Assembly (NCBI GenBank): GCA_016785225.1
Contig: JAFBJZ010000344.1
Location: 2,543,501 to 2,607,500 of the forward strand
Origin: Psettodes erumei
Lineage: Eukaryota; Chordata; Actinopteri; Pleuronectiformes; Psettodidae
DNA length: 64,000 nt
Reading direction: 5' to 3'
Shown: one piece after another, positions 36,752 to 47,440 of the stretch
Numbering within the stretch: position 1 is the first letter of the stretch
Layout: each line of letters starts with the position of its first letter
The notes under the pieces: generated by a model
The model's database searches: none
What the model was told of the DNA's origin: nothing
What the model saw: only the letters and a program-made list of their open reading frames with translations
Translations under genes and position numbers: made by a program

Positions 36752-39700
36752 CACCAACAGGTGTGGCTCTTCTTCCATTCTAACCTTATCAAGCGCTCCC
36801 GATCCCGTAGTCGTGGTTGAGCCGTCGAGCGTCCCGGTTAAAGTTATGACAAAAAACTGTTTAGAAAAAGCGCAGCCTCCGTCTTTCTCTCTCACTTGTT
36901 GCGCTGGCAGGTCACGGTACAGCTCTTTCCTTTATTTCCTTTTCAGCAACGCGGGGGTAGTAAAATAAATGAAGAGGCACACGGTGTCAGTCGAGTCCAG
37001 CTATGCAGTTAAAGTCTTTAACGCATATCTAATAGCTGAGCTCAGGTTGGAGGAAGTTTCAAGGTTCATGATAACCCCAGCTAGAGATGTGCTCTGTATT
37101 GTAATATGGACGATAATATATGTTATGTTATGTTAAAAAAAATCTGCAAGCCTTCAAATGCAATGTTATTTATTTAAGGCCACATTTTGTGTACAACAGC
37201 AAAACAAACCATAAGAGTTTGTATGTGTGTGGATTTATTTCTTTATTTTAATATATGTGACAATGAGAGCGTCACTGCTCATGAGCTGAGAAGGAAAAAC
37301 TGTGTTTACACAAATGTCACCCGAGTGCGGATCAGGAGCAGCAGTGTGATGTGTGATTTAGCAATCGTTACACATTAATGGCGACGATCAACTCTTTCCT
37401 CCCCCTCCTGTTTGCCTGCAGTTGGTTCCTGTAGGGGCAGAGTGGATCATAGCACCCAGAAAGCTACAGGAGAACCACGACTACACCGGATTGCAGAGTA
37501 TCGCAAGAGTACGTACTCAAGTTCTTGATGCCTTCCATTAAAGTGGCATGCTCTTTCTTTACAAATCGTTTAAAAAGTATACGCCCTTCTATTTGTAAAA
37601 ATGTACAGAACTCTTGAAGGCACAGCCACATTTCATCCCTGAAGACTGCCGCCAATATCTTGTAGCATTTTGTGCTGAATTGGTTTATCCTCGAGCCACC
37701 TTTTTGATTTTCGAGAGCCAAGCTTCGGCTGAGCGTGTGTGAGAATAAGCTCCCCAGACGCTGGCAAACTTCCAAGTTCATGAGTCAGCTCAGACCTGGT
37801 GCACAATGACAAATAAGTCTTTGTTCAAATCTTCAACCTCTTGTTGTTTTAAAGCTCATCTATTGTCATATGTCACTTAGATATGGTTTAAAATTTGAGG
37901 ATGTGTTGTTTGATGTGACTGTGTTGTCAAGATCTGTGTGTGGCTGTTCTCTGCAGTGCAAAAACAGGTTGGATACCAAATCATGTTTTATACAATACAG
38001 TCATGAAAATCTAGTAGGTTATTTTACAATAGAAACTGACAGTAAATAATTTTTACACCTTTCCTTGTAATTTGAGGGCCTTACATGTCCAGATCAGTTG
38101 GATTCATTTTGTGTTTCCGTGTTTGTGTTTCAGATTCGCTCTGATAAGGAGAACTTCACAAAGATAACATACTATTTAACAGGTCCTGGTGTTGACCAGC
38201 CACCTATCGGAATATTTTCCGTCGACCACGGAACTGGCTTTGTGAAAATCCATTCCATTCTCGACCGGGAGGAGATCCCATTCTATCATGTAAGACCCTG
38301 TAAATCCTGTGTGTAAAATACAAAGCATTTGCAATCATGCACAAGATGTGCAGTGAAGCAATGGCAAATTAGCTGTATCACCTTTTCTTGTAGTTAAAAG
38401 GTGTGGCAAAATACCCTGACGGGAGCTACGCTGAAAAAGATATTGACCTCAGAATTACTGTTGAAGATGTGAATGACTGCGTACCAGTCATTAAAACACA
38501 GCAAGTTGGAAATGTCAGTGAAGCGAGCCAAGAAGGTATGTTAAGACACGTACACTTTATTAGTGATATGGTTCCAGAAAATGCAAGCATATTTACCTGT
38601 ACTCAGTCATCTGTATTGTTCCCTTTGCTTTTGTAATCCTTAGGTACCTTCATAATGAGAGTGATCGCTACTGATGCCGATGAACAGGGCACAGTGCACT
38701 CCCAACTCCACTACAGCATTGTCCAGGAGAGTGACAGTGCCGGGATGTTCTCCATCAACCCTATGACTGGAGAAATCACCGTTAGGCAGAACTCTCTGGA
38801 TAGGGAGGTGAGGCACTTCGCTGAACTCTCAAGGTGTTTTTTCAAAGCTTTGTCGAACTCAGCTCATTCCAGTTATTGTAAAAAACACGCAGCCCGTAAC
38901 GCAAAAGCCAGATCAGTATCATTAGGGTGTACGTCATGCCATTCGCTGTTATTTTGGGGAATCAGAAAGGTCACGCTCCATGTATGACCCTTATTTCAAT
39001 GGATAAGTTACATTGTCATCACCACACTTTATAAAAATGTTCTGCTTCTCACCATTCTGAGCCGGATCACAGTCAGTGAGAAAGAAGCATTTTGTACATT
39101 TCTGGCAACATTCAACAAAATATTAAGACAGAATCATACTCCCAGTCATCAACAAAAAAATGAAAAAAACTAAAATGCACTAATCCGGGATTTGTATCTG
39201 ATCTATTTTTTTTTAGACTCAAGATACATATAGGTTGATTGTAAAAGCCTCTGACCTGAATGGACAACAAGGAGGATTCTCAGGAAGCGGAGAACTCCAG
39301 ATCAGAATTCTGGACATAAATGACAATATTCCAACCCTGGAAAAAGAAATGGTAGGTGTGACACAACTGCCACATCAACAACCCGTTTTTTGCTTTTTTA
39401 TGTTTGACATTAACTGTTGACGTGCATTTTATTTTGCAGTATGAAGGGAGTGTGATGGAGAATACCATTAACACGGAGGTGATGAGGATCAAAGCAGTTG
39501 ACATGGATCTGATTCACACTGACAACTGGCTGGCTGTCTATAATATAATTTCAGGGAATGAGGCAGGCTATTTCACTATCACTACTGATCCCAATACCAA
39601 TGAAGGAATTATCATGATCCGCAAGGTAAAATATTATAGTGTCATTTGGATGGATTCTAACTATATACAGTAAAATGAAGAATGTGATTAAGGCATCAGA

Positions 39701-42700
39701 GTTCCATTACCACTGGGGCTAATATGAGCTGTATGTCCTGTGCATTATCCTTGAATCTACAGTCCCTGGACTATGAGGAACTAAGGGTGCTTAACTTGCA
39801 AGTGGCTGTTTCCAATAAAGCAGCGTACAATTTCGGTAGTCAGAAAGTTATAACAGCTGCTTCAAGAACCAAAACCTACCCCATTAAAATCAACGTGCTC
39901 AATCAGAAGGAAGGCCCGCGTTTCCAGCCAACTGTCAAAGTGGTGACTATCTCCGAGGACCGCACGTCCATCTCCCTCAACAAAGCCATCACCACGTACG
40001 CTGCTATTGACAGTGACACGCTTAAGACGGCCACCAACGTAAGGTACGGCCTCGTATGTCATGAAAGGCGCTGCTAAACAGCAGATGCGTAGCCATATGC
40101 TCTTTAACGTGAGTAGCTGTTTTTTGTATCCTCACATGTACTGATTTTCATACTTTCAGGTATGCGAAAATCCGTGACGAAGACAACTGGTTGATTATTG
40201 ATGAGAAGACAGCAGAAATCAGGCTGAATAAACTGCCTGACAGAGAGTCCAAGTTCTTGGTTAATGGAACATATTATGCGGAAATTATATGCATCTCCAA
40301 TGGTGAGTTCTGTAACGATGACAGTTCAATCATTATTCCTTTACAGACATACTGTATACGGTGTCCAGTAGGTTCACGCAAATTTCTCTTTTGTGTTTTA
40401 TTTCTGGTTTTAGAGACACCCACAAAAACTGCCACCGGGACCATAGCCATTCAGGTTGAGGACTTTAATGATCACTGTCCAAAACTGGAGACCACAACTC
40501 ACACCTTGTGCCACACTGACACCGTGATCTACGTCACAGCCAAAGACGAGGATGAGCACCCCAATTCAGCACCGTTTGACTTCAATGTGATTCAGGAGAG
40601 GAGCCAGGGGAAATGGACAGTGGAAATTCTTAATGGTAAGGCCATGTGAGGATGACAGTTTGCCTAAAATCGCTGTTAAATTGGCATTCCTTTTCAAGGT
40701 TTATATTCACATTTTAATTTTTTTAGAGAAGGCCCAGATTTAGATGTCTGCAGAATCACAGGAGGATTGCAATTCATTCTTTGAATTTGCATCTTTTTTT
40801 TTACTCTTCATCTCAGTGGCTTCACGTTGGTCAAATTTGTCAGAATGGCAAAAAAACCTGTACGCATGTTTTTTTACTCCTAGTGTGTGAAAGTAAAATG
40901 CTTTTAAAATAGACCACGTTCCACTGAGGTGCTCTAGTTTCACTGCAGTGCCTTTGTGCATTTTTAATTGCTGGCATGGATTATTAAAATACTCAAATCA
41001 AATTCAACCATTTCTTTGGTTATTAGCTGCACCTTTCCTGCTACATGTGCCAAGTAAATGTCTTTAATGGAAAAGGTGTGCCTTGGCTTTTGTAACGTCT
41101 GTACAAAGAAAGGAATCATTCATACATATTACAAGCCATAGACTAACTTGTGCATGAAATTTAAACAAAATTGGTTTTGTCCCTCTTCAGGCACCACAGC
41201 CATTCTACGAGACCAAGCCAAATTGTGGCCAGGCATCTACAAAGTGGCAGTGGAGGTCAAGGACCTGCAAGGAAAGTCATGTGATGATGATCAGACGGTG
41301 GACGTAACTGTGTGTACTTGCCATGAAATCACTAAAACCTGCAACTCACGCAGTGTAAAGTCTGCAGGTCTTGGAACAGCAGGTATTCTGCTTCTGCTCC
41401 TGGGACTGCTGCTGTTGCTGTGTGAGTATTATCAATTTCTTTTTCTTTATTTCTGGTATGTTATCTTAATAAGAATCCTTCCTATGCAAGGTTGCCTAAC
41501 CTGACATGTCGTAACATGCTAAGAGAGATTTACTGGCACACTGGCCAAGTCACAGACATTATTTTTTGAAAGAGGAAGATCGTGAATCCACAATGCATTA
41601 AACATTGAGTCAATGTCTTTTTGAATGTCACTAACTGACTAATTTGATGATTGGCCTTTTCTTGCTCTGTTCGGTATATTTTCCTTGTAATACATTCTGA
41701 TGTGGTTTCAAATGTGTTTATTTTTCAGTGCTGCCCCTGCTGCTGCTGTTCTGCCTGTGTGGAAGTGCTGCAGATATAGCAAAATTTAAGCCCCTTCCAG
41801 TTGAAACAAAACAACAGCTGATCTCATATCACACTGAGGGACCGGGAGAAGACAAGGTACCTTGTCTGCATTATTGATATGAATGGACATTATATGATAA
41901 GGAATTTCAGTGTCAAATCAATTTTGCTTAAAATACTCTGTCTCTCACAATTCTCCCACAGGAAGTTCCTCTTCTACAGGTCCCAACAGAAGTTGATAGT
42001 GGTAACAAGATTGTGGACAATCTAGGTTGGCAAGAAGGATACGGATCTGGACACCCTGCTTTTGGAGGAGGAACCTTTGGCATATCATCTAAAGAGATGG
42101 AAATGCAGGCCCTCTATGAGCGCTGGATGGAGCAAGAGAGGATTAAAAGGGCATCGAGTGGTACCGGGATGATGACAGGGCAAGAAGAGCATTTCAACAA
42201 ATACAAATATGAGGCCTTTGATGGGATGGCTCTGTCTGATCACTTCCTGGGAGAGTACTATTTAAGTGTGAGTATTCAATTTAATTGAAAACCCCACTCT
42301 GAAGTTTCATGGAGTTTGGATGATGATAAATATGTGTTCAAATGTATAAAAAATAGCCATTTTCATCACACAGAAGATGCTGTATCATACACTTATTGAC
42401 GATATTGAAGTCCAACTAATATATTCTGGCTCTGTTTGTTTGCAGAAATCAAACCATGCTGCAGAGCAAGCTCAACAGAAGGATGGACTGCTCGTCTATG
42501 ACTATGAGGGCCAGGAGTCTGTGGCAGGTTCTGTAGGTTGCTGCAGCCTTCTTGAGAATGACAATGACCTTGATTTTCTCAATAACCTTGGGCCTAAATT
42601 CAAAACCCTGGCTGAGATTTGTCAGGGGTCAACCTTAGTGACCAAGACTGTGGATGCAGGGGTTTCCGTCTCCCCAATCAGGCCGGTGTCTCCTGTCAGG

Positions 42701-43462
42701 CCCTCCACCTCCAGCCACACACACGTACATACCAACTCAGAAACAATCAGGGGCAGGGACTATATCAACACCAACACCATCAATGCCTCCAATGTAGCAT
42801 CTGGATCTTCTACCATTGTCCAGGAGGAGCGAATCATTAGGGGAGCACAGGGTTCAGTAACTGTCCCCACAGTCCCTGTCCAAGACAAGATAGTGATTCC
42901 CAATCAGCCAGTCTTCATACAGCAGCCCACTATGTACTATGCTGCAACACCCATGTATGTAGTGGAGCCCCAAGCTCAAGCGGTGCTTGTGGCAGGGGGA
43001 ACCCAGCAGCAGTCACTGGGGCAGGTAGGCCAAATTGGGCTAAGTCAGGGGCTGGTGCAGGTTGGTGGTCTCCAAGGTTCTCAGGGTGTGATCCTTGTAG
43101 ATAGGCAAGTAGGAGTGGGTGGAGTGACAGGGCAGGTCACACAAGGCCTTCCACAAGGGACTCTCTCCAGGTCCACAAAAGTGGTGTTGGTGCAGAATGG
43201 GTCAATGGGTGGAGAGCCAGGTGAACACTTGGCACAGGGATCTGTTCAGACAAGACATGGGTTCACAGACCAGGGCCTGGAGGTCGGCAGTCATGGTTTT
43301 CAGGCAAAAACTTTTTCACTGGATTCACGTGGTTCTACCACATCAAATGAGGACTCTTCCCTGTTAGCCCAATCCAAGCTCCAAGGGAGCCAGAAAGTGA
43401 TTGTGCAACATAAGAAGGTCTCAGTCACTGAGAGAAACACTGAATCTAGTACAAGAGCATAG
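36615..43462 (+). CDS. dsg2: Desmoglein (desmosomal cadherin), complete, 14 coding exons, 1083 aa
   Basis: Desmosomal adhesion cadherin, partner of the divergent desmocollin. Exons: 36615-36668, 37422-37508, 38134-38289, 38394-38535, 38644-38807, 39217-39351, 39440-39625, 39763-40043, 40160-40302, 40414-40635, 41191-41421, 41729-41856, 41962-42267, 42446-43462 (3252 nt, in frame). The start ATG lies in a CACCATGG context. Residues 1-24 form a signal peptide ending VPVGA; the mature protein would begin EWIIAP. No prodomain or RXKR site is seen. EC linker motifs are DVNDC (124-128, unusual), DINDN (234-238) and DFNDH (466-470). TM is about 583-608, followed by a CLC pair suited to palmitoylation. 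The intracellular catenin-binding segment carries AGSVGCCS and LGPKFKTLAEIC (about 772-804). A 279-residue tail follows, rich in Gly, Gln, Val, Ser and Thr; such a long tail after this segment is the desmoglein hallmark. Exon lengths 156, 135, 186, 143 and 222 equal those of the desmocollin. The dsg2 assignment is inference from overall likeness. Confidence 0.95.
36717..36751 (+). repeat. (TTTA)n tetranucleotide repeat in desmoglein intron 1
   Basis: About nine TTTA units starting 49 bases after the exon 1 donor site. Confidence 0.9.
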
Positions 43463-46351
43463 AGCAGCCCCTTTGCTTAGCATATCCTCAAGTGTCTCAC
43501 TTGTTTTGATATAAAGTATAGTGAAACATATTGCAGTATGATAAAATATACTACAGTGTATAAACATACTTCTATTGCTACAGAAAGATAGCTTGTTAAA
43601 TTGGGGTAAAACTTAAAAAGTACAGTTTGCTTCCCCTAAAGTAGCCATAACACTACTGCTCACATTAGTTAACATGTGGTATGGACTGCATAACTGTCAT
43701 GACCATAAGAGGCATTTCATTTCCATACTATTACTAGTTTGGAAAATGACTGACATTTCTTGATACGAAAAAGTGCATCCACGTCTCATATGCTACCTGT
43801 AAAAATGATGCTCTGTCAGCATTAGTTGAAAATGCTTCTCTTCCAGTAGAACTGGGAGAAAAGAGGAGGCATCACATGTCCTCTGTTAGGCTCAGCCCAC
43901 CTGAGGGACAACCATGGCAAAGCATCTCTGGTCCCATGGATGACCAGTTACTGTAGGCACCAAAAGTCACATTCATAAAAGCATTCTATTTATTTCAGGT
44001 ACACTAGCAGGGCTGAAGGGCGGGAACCGCCAAAGTAAACAAAACTAAAGGAAACCGGTCAAACCCTAAGTGTATACATAATATTATCAAACAAAAGCTA
44101 TGAGCCTCGGACAAAATGTCCTAACCAAAGAGAAACTGGAAAAAGCAGAGAGCAAACAAAAAGGTTTGGGAACTGTGCTAGGAACCACTTGGCTGGTTGT
44201 GCTCTTACATTCCTGTCAGTTGCATCTGAGAGCCAATCGCCAGCCAGAACTCCCTCTTTACGGTCAAACTTGCCAACCAATCATAGCACCACCACTGCAG
44301 CTCAGACATATCTATGCTGCAATAAGAACAAAATGAGAGAAAGAGACACAAAACACACAATGTGCTAGTACATGAAATAACATGATAGCTTGTAACATTA
44401 GGCTGCCAGCGGGAACATTTAGTCTTTAAACCAGTGAGGGAACTTATATGCCCCTAAAATTTCTCAACGATGCTACAGTGGATGTGGGATTGGAAAGTGG
44501 AAAATGAGATATTTGAAAGCCAGTACCCATGAAATTGGTACAGATCAATACTCTTACCAAAGTCCTGCAGTTTAACTCTTACTTATTGCTCGTTTTGACA
44601 AGCAAGCACCCAACCATTTTCAGAACCAGTGCGTTCTGTAAAGCGTATGTTCATAGAATTCCTGATTTTAAAAAATGATCATTTTGAAAGTCTCTGAGGC
44701 GGGGAACAAAGCTTCTGTGCTTATAATCATATTGCATTCAACCATACAGGTTTTGAACAACAGATTCTACAGTGCTTAGATTGCTGTATAGTTTTGAGTG
44801 GTGTATTTGTAAAGATAGATGTTTTGCCTTTGCAATATTTTTGCTTCAGCCACACCATAAACTGTTCTGCTGACTTTTGGATTGTTGTAGTTATACTGTA
44901 GTGGCTTCCTGGGAAACTGCATGAAAGATAAATGAATGGCATTTGTACTGTACAACTGATGAAAGTACCGTCTTCAGGAGAACCAAAGTCAGAGTGCTTG
45001 AATGGTTCAGGAAAGGGATGAGATTCTTTTTACTGGTATGCAACATAGTCATTATAGACTATCAACCAAAGAAGATGACAACACACAAATTCTCTATTGT
45101 TGCATACTCTATTATTTCATAAGAATACATGCCAGCTTTCCATGCTGTTCTTATACAAATGACAAGTTACTCCAGAAGATCTAAGTGCCAGAGCTTTTTT
45201 TCACAAATGTATATTGTACTATTCTTTTTTATTTGTGTGTAAAGGTAAATATTTTGGTGTATGCGGTTTGGAACAATAATGAGCTTTGAGAATGAGCGAC
45301 AAGCACTGAGGATATTTGACAGATTTGATATTGTCGTTCTTGCTACGTGTGTGCATTTGTGTGCGTTTTCATCTGTAGTTTGGAATGTGCATTTTCTTTC
45401 TTTCTTTTAAAAAAATTTGCACCTCCTATCATAATAAATATAAATGTAAAGAAGATTTTCATTGATATTATTTGTTTGTACTTGGTTTGAAAGCAGCATT
45501 TGGTAATAACTTTAAAGGCACATACCTCAGCCATTCAAACACACAGTTTGTCAATAGACTCTTGTAATGCATTCCTGGCCAACAGACTCTTGTATCGTCA
45601 ATGAGTTCATGCCTCAGTAAGTGAGTTTGAAATGTCAAGAGTGTTTCCGTGTAGACAGCAGTGAACGTCGAACAAAAACTGGTTTCTGTGTTGCTGATTA
45701 GAGAAGATTTGGTTGAGGTTCATGTAAACAAAGTAGAAAATCAGGTTTCCCCTCATAGATGAAATAATGAAGTAGAAGTAATTTACCTTCACATTACCGC
45801 CTGCCACCTGTAGCAAACATGCAAATACTAGAACAGGAGAAAGGGCATGTGATTCATTATCTCACTGGCAGTTGGCATGTGTCCTTGTGGCCACCTATTC
45901 AGGGAGTGGTTCCCAGAACACATCAGCTTAGAAAAAAAATATTCACAAGAGAGATCTGTACTTGTCCAGACAGTTACTCCTTTCCATATCATTATCTGCT
46001 TATTCAGCTCCTGAGTGTAATCCTCCCTGTTGTATCACGCGGATGCTAACGTGAGCTCTCAGGAGGTTTGGAACTTTGTGTGGTCTTTTCTTTTTAATTT
46101 AAGTATCTTACAATCGCTTTGCCAACTTATGAATATGACTGGATTTCATTAGTCCTGGTGTCTTTTTCTCATACTGTATTTGTGATCACAGATGTCACAG
46201 CACATGCTTTGCATAAGATATTTTCTTGCCCATGGCTGGACATATTTCTCCATATACAATCCTTTAATGGCTATTTCCTTTTTCTGTCCCCTGCAGAAAC
46301 TCTGCTGCTACATAATTTGTGGTTATGAAATCTGCCACAGACCTGAAAACC
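43463..46351 (+). other. Probable desmoglein 3' untranslated region
   Basis: AT-rich sequence with no coding potential between the desmoglein stop codon and the first strong AATAAA-containing hairpin. The short open frames here are not supported by codon pattern or splice context. Assignment as untranslated region is inferred from position. Confidence 0.45.
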
Positions 46352-46384
46352 TAATACCAAAGCAATAAAACTGCTTTGGTATTA
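46352..46384 (+). terminator. Candidate desmoglein poly(A) signal inside a perfect hairpin
   Basis: AATAAA occurs at 46364-46369, 2.9 kb downstream of the desmoglein stop codon. It overlaps the loop of a perfect 13-bp inverted repeat (TAATACCAAAGCA at 46352-46364 and TGCTTTGGTATTA at 46372-46384). If used, it gives a 3' untranslated region of about 2.9 kb. Another AATAAA at 47047-47052 could serve instead. Confidence 0.4.
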
Positions 46385-47085
46385 TACTTGTATACGACCT
46401 CCATGTAATAGGGCACCTTATACACATTTTTTTCAGACGGAGCTGTCAGTGGACATGTCATTGAAAACTTCTGTGAGCAGTGTTTATTGATGAGCCTCTC
46501 ACCAGTTCTCACATGTGAAGAGAACAGTGAGTTAATCTGAGTTATATGACCTGGAATCTGAAAGGCTTATTGGCCTGGATGCGGTGGTAGGACAGCTCAT
46601 AGCTCTCATTACTTTGCAAAGATCTCGTTCTTTTTCTTTTACGTTTTCTGTTCTAGCCTTTTCCTGTGGGATTTTTTTCTTTAAGATTTATATTAAGAAA
46701 AAAGGGAAAAAAGGTTCATCACATGATTTACTTCTATTTAATTTTGAAATAGTTGTTTTCTAGAACTTGCCTATTTTGCCTCAGTCTTGCGAGCCAGATG
46801 TTTTTAATCGACTGTTGGATGGGAAATTCTTGCAGTGACAGCTGTGACTGGGGTGTGGCATGATGTGCAGCATATTTTGAACTTATAAACCCTTGGGCGT
46901 ATTTCACCATCTCTCCGGAACATCATATCAGCAAGTGTCATCGTGCCGCTGTCATGGTGTGTGTGTTCCATTCTTGGCTCGTCAGCGATGAACGTTGAAC
47001 GCTGAAGGACAGTAAGCACACCCTTTGAATACCTCAGCAGCTCTCAAATAAAAACAGGACATGAAGTATTGACAGGAATGGATGT

Positions 47086-47091
47086 TTTATT
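47086..47091 (-). terminator. Poly(A) signal of the beta-tubulin gene
   Basis: Plus-strand TTTATT here reads AATAAA on the minus strand, 350 bases after the tubulin stop codon. That distance suits a compact tubulin 3' untranslated region. Confidence 0.5.
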
Positions 47092-47440
47092 TAAGACTTG
47101 AGACAGTGAACGCATGTCGACTTCAATGTTACAAAACTGCATTTAGGACAACACTGTACTTCTTTTTTGACACCGGCAAAGCATGACTGGTCAACCAGTT
47201 ACTATAACACTTGCATATTTTGAAATTCTAACACCGTTTGATGTTTATCAGTAAAAGCCTTATCTATACGCAGCATAGTTTTTGTTAAACAGCTATATTT
47301 CATTGTGATCTGCACACTGCAATATGTAGCTGAACACCTGCATCTCTGGCGTGCTTGTTATGATGTCACTGCACTGTCCAACAACGTTTACTATTTTGGA
47401 GGGACCGGTTCACTCAGAATGTCTGGTCGGCGGTTCCTAA

